Positions 1 through 12,145 of a stretch of DNA of 64,000 bases are shown piece by piece (positions within the stretch are counted from its first letter, which is position 1; every line of letters starts with the position of its first letter). The stretch covers positions 1,612,001-1,676,000 of the forward strand of contig MOWL01000088.1 of NCBI GenBank assembly GCA_002110485.1, in the 5' to 3' direction. Source of the stretch: Emergomyces orientalis. Its lineage: Eukaryota > Ascomycota > Eurotiomycetes > Onygenales > Ajellomycetaceae. Position numbers and translations under genes: made by a program. The notes under the pieces are model-generated. The model saw only the letters and a program-made list of their open reading frames with translations, ran no database searches and was not told where the DNA came from.

Positions 1-505
1 ATGAGAAGGTAGACACCTTTGCAGCGACAGTCATCGAAGTAGCTGCGCAGCATACGTTGGAGTGTGCCTCTCCGTCGATAACGCATCTGCATGAGGCTAC
101 TGTGCGCAGTCCATGGCTTCTTGACACGTTTTGAGTTTGATGGTTGCATAATGTAGGATTTGATTCCAATGAAGTCGAGGATCTGGGACTTGAGAGTTAT
201 CTCTTGGCATTATGGGAAGAGATCTCAATTTATAGCTACGAGTGAGTGTTGTCTAGAAATATGGTGGCCTGTCTTTATTGAGCCAAAAGTCGCTTTTAAA
301 AGTGTACTTCTGTCGAACGTCATTTCAAGCGATCAGTCGTTTTGCTGCGGCGCTTGCATGCTTGGACCACGATTTGCGATCCGAAACCGTGGCCCACACC
401 ATTTGACTCGCTATGATAAGTTTTGCCTCAAGACCTCCTCAATGATCGGTGGCGCTCAATTTTCGCGATTTCAGGGAATGATGTGAGAAGAACATTCACC
501 ATAAA

Positions 506-640
506 TTGACATCAAAACAGATGAAAGAAACACTGGGAGTCAACATCCGAATGCAATGGGTGCCAGCTCATTGTGGCATCTTCCGGAATAAAGTCGCCGA
601 CCAGATTGCAAAACGGTCAATCAGCCCACACCTGACGCAT
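506..640 (+). pseudogene. LINE RNase H domain remnant
   Basis: A short open stretch translates to a segment containing QWVPAHCGI followed by NKVADQIAK. This is the C-terminal part of the RNase H domain found in fungal non-LTR retrotransposons (pattern WVPAH-x-G-x2-GNE-x-AD-x2-AK). No reverse transcriptase or endonuclease sequence flanks it, and the frame soon runs into an A-rich tract. I read it as a truncated remnant. It is less AT-rich than the LINE at 55-60.5 kb and probably belongs to a different family. Confidence 0.65.
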
Positions 641-687
641 CATTTTCAGAAACCAGTACCCCCCGTGGCTTGCAAAAAAAAAAAAAA

Positions 688-781
688 GGCTTGCAAGAAA
701 AGCAGCAGCGCGACTGAAATGTCCTGGGACAAAAAATGACTTGCAACAAAAAGTGGCTTGCAAGAAAAGCAGCAGTGCGAC
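688..781. repeat. Short direct repeat with TTGCAAG core
   Basis: A segment of about 27 bp (GGCTTGCAAGAAAAGCAGCA, then a variable base and GCGAC) occurs at 688-714 and again at 755-781, with degenerate GACTTGCAACAAAAA between them. A 14-base A run precedes it. The TTGCAAG core recurs in AT-rich intergenic DNA further right. Confidence 0.7.
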
Positions 782-1429
782 ATCTCCCTCCGTCAGCGCT
801 GACGTAATCCACGTGACGTAACTACTTCATCGACATTCAGTAAACTGGCAGCAGCTCCAAACCTCCATGCTCCTGCATATCATTCAATGTCATCTTGGCA
901 TGCACTTCGTACCCCCCAGGGACCCTTTTTATATTTCGTCGAGGAGATGGAATGGCGACAAACCGATCGGAGCTGTAAGACAAGTCGGTGGGACTCATTG
1001 GCTCATTGATTATGATTGGGTCTTCTGTGAGGAGTGAGTGAGGTGTGAGAAATGTTTTTCACCGAACAGGTGCTGAGCCTTACCACCAGAACCTGAGTAT
1101 TTCCACAGCTTTTCTTGTAAATCTATCTGTCCTACCACCTCATACATCTCATGCCCGTTTCGCTTAGATCAATAAATGAACACAAACCAAGAAAATACCA
1201 AACCATAGTTGTAGAGGAGATAGACCCCAGGCTGGAATGTGAATCTCAATAGTGCTTCTGGGCCAGAATGAAATATGAAAAGGAAACAAAATCAAATGAG
1301 AGATACAGAAGACACAGCAAACAAATAAGGCAGGCAAATTGACAAATTAGACCCAAAAACGACAATATTGTATAGTTACACTAATGGAAGTTCTATCCAA
1401 TAGACTTTACATCTTGCATTCACCTGCTC

Positions 1430-1515
1430 TGCGCAATCTCTTTGTTCTCTATGCTCTCTTTGTTCTTCTTGCTCTCTTTGTTCTGTTTGCTCTCTTTGTT
1501 CTCTTTTACTTTCTA
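1430..1515. repeat. Degenerate CTCTTTGTTCT tandem repeat
   Basis: About five imperfect copies of a 15-base pyrimidine-rich unit (CTCTTTGTTCT plus a variable spacer ending in TG) lie in tandem. The stretch yields an artificial Leu/Phe/Val-rich open frame that I do not regard as a gene. Confidence 0.6.
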
Positions 1516-1745
1516 TGTTTGATTTCGTCATTTCATTTCACTTGGCTTTTCCATCGTCGTCACTGTATCTATCCTGGTCAGCACCCACACTTGGATATTC
1601 CAGTTCAGATACAAATGCCCTGGAATATCTCCCCAAACGGTATTTCAAAGACAACACTCAGACCTCTCTTTCTAGCCACTCAGCCAGGTAAATAGGAAAA
1701 TGGAACGCATTGGCAGCCCTTCAAAAGCCCAAAGTGACGTAGTAC

Positions 1746-2147
1746 ATGACTCAAACGATAAAAGCCCAACTTCTCCCAAAACAAGAGAGGATCGGCATGA
1801 GTGGCTGCGTGGAATCATGGACGACATTGAAGCCGCGGCCGGTCACATACACTGGTGAGGAGTACTTGCTGGATGTCGCGTCCATTTGTTTGCTGACGAC
1901 GACCAGTCCGCAGTGTGAAAACGATATCACAAAAGACTGTTTTCTAGACTGCCACTTTGACTGGTGCCTCGTCCATCAATATACAGCGAGTTACAAGGAG
2001 GATGGAAAAAAGTGCCTCCATGACGATGCAGATGGCAGCAATTGCAGTATTGAGTACGGTGGTAAGCCCTCTTTCGTCCTACTGGGCGTGAATAGCGCGA
2101 GCGGGTACTTTGCTGATCATTCAGCAGATTACATGGAGGATGAGTGA
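1746..2147 (+). CDS. Possible small Cys-containing ORF, unrecognised
   Basis: This open frame of 133 codons starts with ATG and has about eight cysteines in its second half, including a CFLDCHFDWC stretch. There is no signal peptide, no recognisable domain and no clear intron. It could be one exon of a decayed gene or a chance ORF. I do not recognise it. Confidence 0.2.
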   Translation: MTQTIKAQLLPKQERIGMSGCVESWTTLKPRPVTYTGEEYLLDVASICLLTTTSPQCENDITKDCFLDCHFDWCLVHQYTASYKEDGKKCLHDDADGSNCSIEYGGKPSFVLLGVNSASGYFADHSADYMEDE

Positions 2148-2250
2148 GACCAGGTTCCGTTGGATCAGACGGAAATATAGTACGGCAGGGTGGGGGTCAT
2201 AAATGGGAGTGATAACTTTGACCTTCATATCTATATACTGGTGAAATAGT

Positions 2251-2500
2251 TCATCTAGGGCTTTCCTTCGTTGATGGAGTATGCTAACTTTTCTTATCGG
2301 ACCAATGCTCACCGAAATCGGAGCCGCCGAGGAACCCAACCAGGAAGTGAGCACTCATGGTTGGGATATTTTTGTACTCTCTCTTCTTGTTTGTTGATCT
2401 TTTGGATTTACTATTGCCCCTTTCTCACACAAAAAAAGTATGGCTTTCTCTTGGTACAGGGCAGCCGTTTCAATAGATTGTTTCAGTACTAGTATAGTCA
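2251..2500. repeat. Dispersed repeat, copy A
   Basis: Bases 2251-2345 are about 90% identical to 8658-8755: both contain GGCTTTCCTTCGTTGATGGA, then a short segment encoding MLTE-(I/T)-GAAEEP. Bases 2365-2500 resemble 8165-8320 (TTTTGTACT, then a TGTTTGTTGATCTT/GTCGATCTTGTGGATT segment, then CAATAGATT). The two blocks are in opposite order in the two places, so they were probably copied or rearranged separately. Confidence 0.6.
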
Positions 2501-2951
2501 ATACAAAGATCGGAATCAGAATCTTTCAGTTTTATGCATGAGCTGATGCATGGTGCGGTCTCTGCGACCAATCTCAATAGCCCAACAAGCGAGAACAAAA
2601 TAGGGGATTGAAATCATATTTTCAGGAACGTCGGCTATTCCCATTTAGGATGTGGTAAAAGGCCTTCATTCCTAGTTGCAAAAGAAGGAACGATTGAGCA
2701 AGTCACATGTTGCGGCCATATATTTCTCCGGGATCCCTAGCCCGTTATATACCACGCTAATTAGGGGCGAAGGGCAATATAGAGCTGCCCATTTCATAGA
2801 GGCGTTGAACTTTTACTAGACGCTGACGGGCAGTGTGGTTGTCACGTGAGAATTACCCCTCACCATTTTGGCGTCTTCCAAACCAACATTTGTCCTTTTT
2901 CCTTTCTCCTTTCTTTTAGACGTAGCCATTTTTGGTCCAGCAAAGCGCAAT

Positions 2952-3687
2952 ATGAATTACAAAAAGCATTATATTCCTCTCGAGTCTGATCCAGAGATAT
3001 TTACCGAGTTGATCCATGACTTGGGCGTGTCTAGTTCTCTCAAATTCGTTGATGTCTGCTCACTTGAAGACGAAGAGCTGTGCCTTGTTCAGCGGCCTGT
3101 CCTGGCACTAATCCTAATTCTCCCGTCTTGCCCCGCGTATGAGCAACGTACGATTGAAGGTCAAATTATCGCAAACCGAGCTGAGGAAGAAGTTGTTTGG
3201 TTAAAGCAGACGATCAACAATGCATGTGGCCTCTACGCCATCCTACACGCCGTCTGTAACGTGCCCAGTTCCATTAGTAGGTGATTTACTTCGCTTTTCG
3301 TTCACATTAATTGAAAGGAAAAAAATATTCACAGTCCATTCAGAAACTGAGTCTGCGCTTCACCAATTAACCAAACTTGAACCGCCCAACCGTACTAAAT
3401 ATCTCGAAGACTCGGAAGAAGTCTGTATGGCTTATGCGAAGGCTGCGCAAAAGGGGGCTTCAGTCGTCCCCATCGCTGAAGATGAAGTGGATCACCATTA
3501 CATATGTTTTGTTACACACTCGAACCGATTATACGAGCTGGATGGTGACGTCAATGGACCTATAAGCCGAGGCTTCTTGGCCGAAGGTGAAGATATTCTA
3601 ACCGGGTCTGCTCGCTACATTATACGACAATACACGGAAAGCAAAACAGATGGAACATTCGGGTTATTGGCTCTTGTGAAAGACTAA
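2952..3687 (+). CDS. Ubiquitin C-terminal hydrolase (UCH, peptidase C12)
   Basis: The model is join(2952..3276, 3335..3687), 225 aa, the usual length for UCH-L3/Yuh1 enzymes. These cysteine proteases remove small adducts from the C-terminus of ubiquitin. The protein opens with the family-typical IPLESDPEIF. The catalytic set is complete: Q86 and C92 in QTINNACG, H163 in DHHYICF, and D178 in YELDG. The 58-bp intron (GTAGGT...ACAG) closes in frame (phase 1). The start at 2952 is preferred over the in-frame ATG at 2868 because homologues begin just before the WIPLES motif. The stop codon overlaps that of the convergent ankyrin gene by 4 bases. All catalytic residues are present, so it looks functional. 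Confidence 0.9.
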
Positions 3688-5986
3688 ATTACGGAAATAT
3701 TACAAGCATTTTTGCCGGGTGATAAATCAGCCACTGTCTGACCATCGTACGTCAAGTCTCTCCAATTAAGCCCATGATTGTCCACGAGCCTCCGAGGAAT
3801 GTAACCCCATGATGCTGCAATATGCAATGGTGTCCACCCTTCATGATCTCTCGCATTAATGTCAACGCCTTCTGCAAGCAAAACCTCGACAACAGAATTG
3901 AAGTCGCCTTTCGAAAACTGAGAACATGGGCCGGCAAGCACCAGGTGTAGGAGAGTAGATTTGCCGCGTTCCGAGAGAACTGCTTTGTGTGGATTAGCAC
4001 CGTACTTCAGAAGGGTTCGGACGGCGTAAACCCAGCCAAATTCAACAGCCCATGTTAGAGGAGTTCGATAATGATAATCTGGCTGGTCAATCAAAGCGGC
4101 AATATCTCCGGCTCGAGATGAACAGTCGAGAAACTCCTCCAATGATTGACTGGTATTGATTCGTAGAAGGACCTCATGAAGTGCTGTAAATCTTCGACTA
4201 CCTAGGTAGTCATTCCCAACATCGGCCAATGATCTGCCGAAAAGACCAGCAATCGTCCCACAATATCGAGCAAATTCGAACGAGGAGCCATTGCTCATGG
4301 CTGTGGATACTAGCGCGCAGTCCAGCAGCGTATACATCGGGTTACTTAAAACAGGTCAGACCGATATTATCCCTAGCAGCACTTAGGTTTATCGAGACGT
4401 ACTTCCCGATATCATCAAGCCAATTGTCATTTGCACCAGCCGCGATTAATCTTGCACAAACCTGCATTGATTTAGCAGCGCCGTGACCTTTCCAGCAATA
4501 GTAGGCGGCATACTATTCTTTTATCAGCAACGTCATTGATTGGGGTAAGGAATGATCCATACATATAGAAGGCCAAGTCCATATGGGTCAACGTCATGGA
4601 TAGAGGCTTGTCCGTTTTGCAGAAGAGTCACTATGGTTGGAATATTCCCCTCTTGAATGACACTGAAGATTGCAGATTCATACGGTCTGATACAATTTAG
4701 CGTAGAATTTCGGTTAAATGCTTTCTCAACAGAAAGGTCGTAGCCATCTAAAAGGAGAGTTATGTTAGTATTAGTTAAAATGATATTTGGCTTGCATACC
4801 TCTAGACGAAGACCCGGGATTAGAAATCAATCCGGCTGAGTTGGTGAACAACGGGTTAAGGGCCATAGCTGCGTCCATCTGCTCCTGCATATTCGATAAA
4901 GCTTCCGTGACAGTCCCCGAATGCGCCATATGATTGAGTAATTGCGTATCGTGGGCTTGCGACTGTGTTGTGTTGGAGTCGTCAATCTTGGCTAAGGACG
5001 GGCGTCGCTCCTTTAGCCCCCAAACAATACCGTCCCCAAGTGCATAGAGGTCCCACTCGCGCATGACATTTTGAAAACCGATCTCGATGAGATGCTGCAC
5101 GGCCGGTTTTATATGTTTACGGTACCGTCTAGCGGTGTAACTGGGTCATGTTAGCCCTGAACCCTTTTGTGGAACAGCTAACTTACTCGGTTTCTGAGAC
5201 GTCGAGCGGCAACAGAAGTAGACAACCTGGACGCTCGTTAAACTCCGTAACCCATTCAGCATATCCACGACCCAAGTTGACCCAGAGATCAAGCTTCTTG
5301 TCTATATCGTCAACTGTCAGTTGGAGCGATGAAGAGGACAACTGTTTTATCCTGCTGGCCAGTTTCCTTCGTGCACGATAGACCCATCTTAGACCATTAT
5401 GATATCCATACGTTTGGACCAAAAAGAAGAAATCGTACAGGTCGAATCGTCGATAAATCTGGAGAGTATCATGATTCACTTCGCGCCAGTGAATCTTGGA
5501 AAACACGGCGCCCCAGCCTCGTCCCTCAGGATGATTTTGCGACGATTCTTCAAAGAAGGTCTTATGGCTTTTTGCCCATCGATTTACAGCTTCGGGCATG
5601 GCTACTACCGACACTTTGAAGATTTTAAAATCGGGCCTCCCACCGGAAGTATTTTTCACACCTCCAAGCAAGCCTCTCCTATCGCTGGAGAACTCATCGT
5701 CGCCTGAGAGCTCCTCATTGTTAGAAGAATCTATCAAATCTCCAGATGAGTCGCCGTTGTGCGAACCACACACATCCTGTTTCTCGCTCATTGATGCATT
5801 CGGCTCCCCAATATGTAATAATGTAATAATTTTTCCAAGGGATGACTTCTCCAAGGGTGGGAGAGAATGATAATAGTTTTTGCATTTGTCAGGCGATAAG
5901 TATTTCTGGTTTTCGTTGAGGAAGTGAGCAAGTTGATTGAGTAGGCTGGTAAGCTTCGCAAGAACTTGTTCCGTATGAGCCGACAT
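3684..5986 (-). CDS. Ankyrin-repeat protein with fungal N-terminal domain
   Basis: The five-exon model is complement(join(3684..4344, 4403..4512, 4563..4747, 4800..5140, 5187..5986)). It closes exactly in frame at 698 aa, with four introns of 46-58 bp. The N-terminal ~440 residues include a helical start (TLAKLTSLL-like), an acidic Ser/Asp linker and a Trp/Tyr-rich region (DLYDFFFLVQTYGYHNGLRW) that I do not recognise. The C-terminal part has ankyrin-like repeats (TPLTWAVEFG..AVRTLLKYGANP, STLLHLVLAG, GWTPLHIAASWG). Such proteins usually mediate protein contacts, often as fungal NLR-like or effector scaffolds; no nucleotide-binding domain is visible. The start could also be an upstream in-frame ATG at 6091, which would add 35 residues. 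Confidence 0.8.
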
Positions 5987-6091
5987 GTTGGGTGGATAGA
6001 GAGAGATGACGATGGAGGTGCTGAAAAAGTTGGGAATGAATCCTAAGTACGCACTACGACTAGTCTCTGTGTTTAGTTGACGGATAAACAT

Positions 6092-6772
6092 ACGAAATCA
6101 TGTACCTTTCTATCTTAGGATAGGTGGATTCCGTGGTAATTATTAGCCTCCATGAACCACTTGACACAATCGCCAAGATTCTGTGATAAATCGCAAAAAA
6201 TACCAGAATCTTGGCGATCTAGCCATCGCAGGACAGTACTAGCCTGGCCAACAGTGAGCTATCATCTTTTCGGGTTTCATCACATCTACCAACACGGTTC
6301 AACTGGACATTATTTCCAGCTTGAAGCGAGTGGACTTTAACATCCGCTAGTTGCTCGATCTACGCCCGTCCTATGCACACAGCGTGAGGCTTCTAAAACG
6401 CGCGGATAGCTATTTTGCCAGTGCACTAGCAAATTGCTCCAGCATCACAGCCCGATCTCGCGTTGATCACCCTAGAAGGGGAGGTTTCTTCCCTGAGGGT
6501 GAGTGCGATATACAAGCCGCGCTAGCATCATGCAAGGGGATCACGACCAAGAGCATAACGACCATTTTTACATGTCCTGGGCAAGTTTCTGTTAGAATGA
6601 GTAGGTCCTCTTGGTGTATACATTTGCTAAAATGAGAATGGAATACTCCCTGGGCCATCGAAAAAGCTCCATTCGAGGCGCACAGAGAGTGGCTGCCCGA
6701 TGGTTATAAACAACACACCGCTCCGCGAGGATCCTTTCAAAATGGACCAACTTGGCTGCCTTTTCTTGCCAA
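6092..6772. other. Intergenic region, no gene supported
   Basis: Short open frames on both strands share no recognisable motif and lack convincing splice signals. I see no RNA gene here. The segment may hold the promoters of the divergent ankyrin and membrane-protein genes. Confidence 0.5.
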
Positions 6773-7692
6773 ATGTATCCTAACATCTCATATGCGCTTC
6801 TGTCGGCAGCGCTCATCGTGCTAAGCACGGTGCATCTCATCTTGCTCATTGTTCACCGCTGCCAGCCTCTCCGTTTGCGTGAGATTTTAACATTTGCTCT
6901 CTTTATCTGTTCCAATGTTGTCGTCATTGGCGTTGGTTTGTCAGGCTTACAGCTCGGGGGTGAGCAATCCCTTGAGATGGTGATGATAAATGCTAAATGC
7001 TTGGTTCAGATATGCCAGCATTTTACTATCCCTTGGGATTATGTACAGCATTTCCGTTAGCCCTAGAGGTATGTTATTCCTTGGCCCTTAATCTCTTCCT
7101 CGCTAACCGCGATGTCTAGATGATTCGGCAAAGGCAAATCCAGGCCGTACCTCTTACGAACGCCCAGCGGGCTCGATTACTGTATCGATTATCTCTAGGA
7201 TATGGTTTGCTGTCGCCTGCGGCAAAGCTCGGTTTTATTTTATGGTGTGCTCTTCTCCCCGATCTTGATAGGCCTTTTACTCATTGAGTTAGCTCCGTCG
7301 CCTACAAAGCATTGGTGAAAGGTACAGCCCTGGTCATTCCTATCGACTACACGGTACTCGCTATTGTCGGTCTGCTTTTTTGGCGTGAAATTCGCTGTCT
7401 GCCATCTCAGAGGGTTGTAATCCGTGAAGTTACAATCCATACACTTCTTGTTATTGTAACAGCAGGATTTGCTGCAAATGGGCTTATCCATGACTGGCCC
7501 CTCTGGATTGAGGTAAGTTCAGTGAAACCACAGCTCTCGCTCCAACATGTGCTGACATGGCTCCAGGTGATGTTGATTATCACTATTGGTGCCTATATGG
7601 CTCGAAATATCTCCACTTGGTCTGTTGAACCAGGAAACACAATGCTGTTACATGGCTTCTCAGACAACACATCCAATTTTTCCTGTTTCTGA
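6773..7692 (+). CDS. Multi-pass membrane protein, unknown family
   Basis: The model is join(6773..6959, 7010..7068, 7120..7244, 7293..7512, 7567..7692), 238 aa, closing in frame across four introns of 48-54 bp. At least six hydrophobic segments are visible: ISYALLSAALIVLSTVHLIL, then residues in FALFICSNVVVIGVG, FYYPLGLCTAFPLAL, LGFIL, YTVLAIVGLLFW, THTLLVIVTAGFA-like and VMLIITIGAY. No transporter or receptor signature is recognised. The protein starts directly with a membrane helix, so an upstream exon may be missing. The third intron uses a weak GTGTGC donor and is the least certain. Confidence 0.55.
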
Positions 7693-7907
7693 TTGCATTG
7701 GAATGTGGCTGTCTGTCGATACCAGTCAGTGCAGCAAGGTCCCCGTGCTCTTCTAAATTTACTTGCTTGTATTTGCTTGAAGGTTGAATAGTTTTAGCTC
7801 CGTCTAAATTTAATACCATAACAAAATCAATCGCTTGCATGGTTTGGCGAAGATACAGTTGAGTACACAAACAGTTACTTTACGGCAGCAAGCAAAGTAA
7901 TTCTGGT

Positions 7908-8150
7908 TTGAGAGGTGACAAGGAAGTGGAATTTACACTGGCATCAGAGAAGCAAATAAAATCGATTTTCCAGCATATGTACACATACACCACCGAAGAC
8001 CACATCAACCTTGTAGATATGGCTGCTGAGTTCGCCAAGCTAGTTCCCGATTGCCAGTATAGCCCGGCGGACATCCAGAACTATCTGTGGAATAAGAACC
8101 CAAAGAGTGCGGTTACAGGAGCTCAAGAGCAATTCCCAACTAGAGTGTGA
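7908..8150 (+). pseudogene. BCS1-like AAA ATPase C-terminal fragment
   Basis: The translation VEFTLASEKQIKSIFQHMY, then LVDMAAEFAKLVPD and YSPADIQNYLWNKNPKSAV, matches the C-terminal lid region of BCS1-type AAA ATPases (pattern QI..LF..MY ... FA..IP...FSPAEIQG.L...K.DP..AV). No Walker A or B sequence is present upstream, so this is the tail of a broken gene. BCS1-like paralogues are common in fungal accessory regions. Confidence 0.65.
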
Positions 8151-8164
8151 GCCTCACGATTGGA

Positions 8165-8755
8165 TTACACTATTTTGTACTTTCTTTTTGTTGTTTGTTT
8201 GTTTTTGTCTTCCTACCCTCTCTCTTGTTTGTCGATCTTGTGGATTCACTACTGTTCCTCGCAAAACAATAGCACGGCGCCCTATTATCTTGGTAGCAGC
8301 CATTACAATAGATTATGTGGCCAAATTTGAGTTAATAGAGGCCCTAAAGAAGCCTAGCCTCGCTGTTGCTGTCACTATCCATAAACAAACACGATGTCTA
8401 TAGTCCCAATTTCCCAAAGTTTGGTATACATATAGGAGGAACTCGCTCCCCGCTTGTCGATGAAAATCTCAAATCTTTCAACGCGATCACCAGATGGTCT
8501 AGGGTTTTCCAGTATTTTTTAGAATTGGATCTACCTTGCAAGTCAGGCAATGATAATAAAACAGTTGATTGTTCCAGTTTTCTCTATGCTATCTGACCAT
8601 CTCCTTACACTTCTTTGGAATAAAAGAGATCTTGTGCATCTTTCTAAGAAGATGTCGGGTTAGTTCATCTAAGGCTTTCCTTCGTTGATGGAGTATGCTA
8701 ACTTTTCTTATCAGACCGATGCTCACTGAAACCGGGGCCGCCGAGGAACCCAAAC
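8165..8755. repeat. Dispersed repeat, copy B
   Basis: Bases 8658-8755 match 2251-2345 at about 90%, and 8165-8320 resemble 2365-2500. The 8658-8755 block ends at the open frame described next and may be part of that gene family's 5' region. Confidence 0.6.
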
Positions 8756-9422
8756 AAGCGGAAAAGTGAGGATAATCTTCATAGCCAGCTGAAAAAAGCT
8801 CCGCCAATAGGCACGTCCCTGCCCAATCCCGTCCAAGCAACGCCCATTCGGGATAAATCAGCCACTGAAGATGTCCTCAGCGTCGAGAATATGCCCAAAT
8901 TAGCATTGAACAGAGGGAGTATATTTGAGTCTCTGTGGGCCAAAGATGCAGCCATCGCAGCAGTGAAATCTATTTTATGTTGTTGGGCTCCCGACAGCAG
9001 TTTGATACCTGAGAGGGATATAGACCGTTGGTGTGATGGGTTCTCGACTGCTGAAATAACGGGACTTTCTGTCCTGGCATGGCAATTTGGCACTGATAAA
9101 ACTGGACAGGACAACCTCTGCTCATTAATATCTTCCTTTCCTAATGATGTTGATTGGCTTAGGGATATTTGGAGCAAGAACAGCCATCGGCACGACTGGA
9201 GTTTCAAGACTTTTAAAGATTTGGAATCCATGCTGCACATGGTGAAGGTACGTGTAAGCCGAGTGGAAGATGAATAATAAGCTAATTGAAGACAAGAAAA
9301 ATATCAAGCGGCTGGCTTTTCAGCATCCTGCTTTTGCGGAAATAGCCGCACAAAGTCACAAAATTGAGAAAGTGATTGAGTTGGATTTACAAGGATGGCT
9401 GCATGATTTTCGTATGCTGTAA
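8723..9422 (+). CDS. Hypothetical protein, probably partial
   Basis: The frame is open from just after a stop at about 8720. It encodes a basic, Pro-rich start (NPNKRKSEDNLHSQLKKAPP), then a more ordered region (FESLWAKDAAIAAVKSILCC and DVDWLRDIWSKN). A short intron near 9242/9248-9281 links it in frame to an exon with LAFQHPAFAEIAAQSHKIEK, ending at 9422. No domain is recognised. The N-terminus is unresolved because no ATG precedes the basic region in frame; the repeat at 8658-8755 has a candidate start in another frame. It may be a decayed member of a dispersed family. Confidence 0.35.
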
Positions 9423-9899
9423 AAAGGAGAAGCCAGTCAATCATGAATGTAAATATTTTGCCTCTTTCCGCTTCTTGTTCACCAGGTGTCTGATTTCCGA
9501 GGCGGGTTGAGAAGAAGGAGGGTTTCCAAAATCCTCAGAGTGGAACGGATAAATTGATAGTTCCCATATGAGCAGCGTTCATTGTAAATATCCTTACTTG
9601 TGGTAGGGTCCCTAGGACTAAAAGAAGTAGTAAATATGGAAATTTAAGCAAAAAGGACAGGAAGATAGCTGCTTGATACCCTCAGCCCTTGCTCCCGTGG
9701 CTTTGTTGCTTACTGGGTAATTGAAGGCCATGCAAATATCGACTCCGGCAGGGCGAAGTACCATATGAACTTAGAAGAAATTCTGTCCGAACATGATGCT
9801 TGCTCCCCCGTCCTAAAGGTAATAAGGAGCTGTCCCTGCCTCCACTGACATATTCTTAAATATTTCACAAGTCAGTCCGGCAAATTCAATAGTCCAGAG
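9423..9899. other. Intergenic region, nothing recognised
   Basis: No open frame or repeat worth naming was seen. It probably holds the promoter of the Zn2Cys6 gene. Confidence 0.5.
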
Positions 9900-12145
9900 A
9901 TGGTGAGCTGTAGACAGTCTGTACATGGTCCCTGTGCTAACAAATTCCAGGAGCCCAATTTATCTCTGAATTCCCCGGGCGCAAGACAGCCAACAGCTTG
10001 TTCAGGACGTCAGCGAAGATGGCATCGTAGAACTTTCACTGGCTGTTCAACCTGCAAAGAAAGACATGTCAGATGTGATGAAGCAGCACCTGCCTGTCAC
10101 AACTGCATTAAAAGGGGCTTGTACTGCGATGGTGTCCAGAATGAAACACCGTACAGATTCGTTGACCCCAGCCAGGCAGTGTCCGGCTTTGCAGAGAGAA
10201 AGCATAAAGCTTTTAGACAAGAAATTGATGCAGCGCAAAGAAATACATCAGCTGCAACCCAAAACAACTGTGTCTCCAGCTCACAGTCATTGCCATATAA
10301 GGATCCAACTTCACCCAGCATTAATTCTGTGGATTTGCAAACTGAGTTTCACACATCCTCGCAATCTCTTGCAATGGTGAGTCTGCTATTCTTCACCTAC
10401 TTAAGGAAAACACTGCTAACTTAGACAAGGATATTGAACCTAATCCCACCACTTCTGGTGGCAAGCTCCCACTTCAATCTGAGTTCCATACCTCCAGCGA
10501 TGGCCCGTACCACATCGATAAAGCTGATCCTTTCAAATATCCGGATATCCGTGGTGATGTATGAAATACATATGGAATGACATCGTCAATGCTAATTCTA
10601 AATAGAAATGGAACGGCGATGAAAGTGTTCCCTTTGGGTACATTGTTCTCATCTCAGACCCTGTACTTCAAGACCGGCTGAAATATCTAAAGGATCATAC
10701 TTCTCAACTGAAGGGTATTCTTGATGTGTTCTCCGAAGATGAAGTTGACGGACCTATGGCATTACCATATGTGCTATGTTTGGTAAAAATTCTCAGGGAA
10801 AATAAATGTCAGCAATTGTCTGTGGAAAGATTGAATGATACCATCCACGTCCTCTCCGCACGATTGAGAGGACTGCTGTCAACACCTTTGTTATATACCC
10901 CTCGAGGTCGCATAAGTTGTGTATCACTTTTATTCAGAAGAAAGGTGTTCCACAAGTGTTTGTCATCCTTAAGGTGCTGGCCGGAAAAATGTTGGCACCT
11001 GATGACAGTTTCGAATTTTGCCCTGGGTGACAACCTAACTGTGACATTGTAATATTGGCCCCAGTCCGAAGACGATGAAAAACCTTCGCACCCCATCATC
11101 ACTGGAGGAGTTTGAAAAATTGGTCGAGAAAGAGAGCCATGAGATAGATGAAACGAAGAGGCTATCTGGGCTTACTTTGTTTCCAGGTAGGTCTATTATC
11201 TAAATCAGCAGAAGCGAGACTAACATGTGTTCCAGAGCCGCTGTTCCAAGGCATGATCCATGATGGTAAGGGTGGTACCGCTCGGCAAACCAAACTGCCA
11301 ATACGCTTGGGATTCAAGGACTATAGCCTCACCGATGGATGGATATATAACTCCCTGACATCTTGCCGCTCGTGCGACTTCTGTGTATTTGGATGCAGAT
11401 TCCAGTTTGCCAATGTTTCTGGTTTTGTGGATTTCTGGTTGCGGAACCACAGCAATCTTGACGTTATCCCCACCCTCTTCAATATGTTCACCGTCCTCGA
11501 TCAGGAAGAACATGATATTATGTGGAGGATTGTCCAGTGTGTTTGTCGATTTCTTGAGCACACTAGAATGAGTTGCGCGCTTGAGGCTGCGCTTCAGCTG
11601 GCGATATTGACAGGCGCCTTATCCCAAATCCCTTTGATTCGTGATGTAGATCAGGAATGCTGCTATGTTACCCATTCAGTGCACGAGGCGATTTTTCGAC
11701 GCATACAGGAACTGGAGGTCACTGTCTTCGGGGAAGCTGACAGCATTCTTCAGTTTGAGATGTGGAAGAAGCAATGGATCAGTGGAACTTGCTTTTTGCT
11801 TCTTCTGGTCATCTCGATCAATGCAGCTTATGACTCGCTCGATGCGCATCGCAGGGAAACCCATGGAGTCCATATGGCCAGGACTACTCGCAGGGTTTTG
11901 GTGCCTTTCATTCTGTGCTCTCCGATGAAGGAATTTTCGGCCAACTGGGAACAAGACAGATGGAAAAGCATGAGCTGGACCTTGTTGATGAATTGTTCGA
12001 GCTGAAAGAACTTGCTGTGAAATTGGATGGGAATAATTTTCTTTCTCGGAATTTGTCACGGCTTTTTAAGATTATATTTCCCCAAAAGAGAACTCTCTTG
12101 CCGTCCAAGATGCTCACTGTTGCACGGCGTATGTTTTGTTGTTGA
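9900..12145 (+). CDS. Zn2Cys6 (fungal C6 zinc cluster) transcription factor
   Basis: Exon 1 (9900..10376) holds a canonical binuclear cluster, C-x2-C-x6-C-x6-C-x2-C-x6-C, starting at GCSTCKERHVRC, preceded by a basic stretch (RQRRWHRRT). Exons 10430..10558 and 10606 onward join in frame. Later exons include an acidic segment (LEEFEKLVEKESHEID), a hydrophobic middle region (ALEAALQLAILTGALSQIPL) and a final exon with GNPWSPYGQDYSQGFGAFHS and a long helix, ending at 12145. I could not place every junction between 10917 and 11860; some donors are weak (for example GTCATC). The gene may be intact or mildly decayed. The family binds DNA in the nucleus; the target is unknown. Confidence 0.65.
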
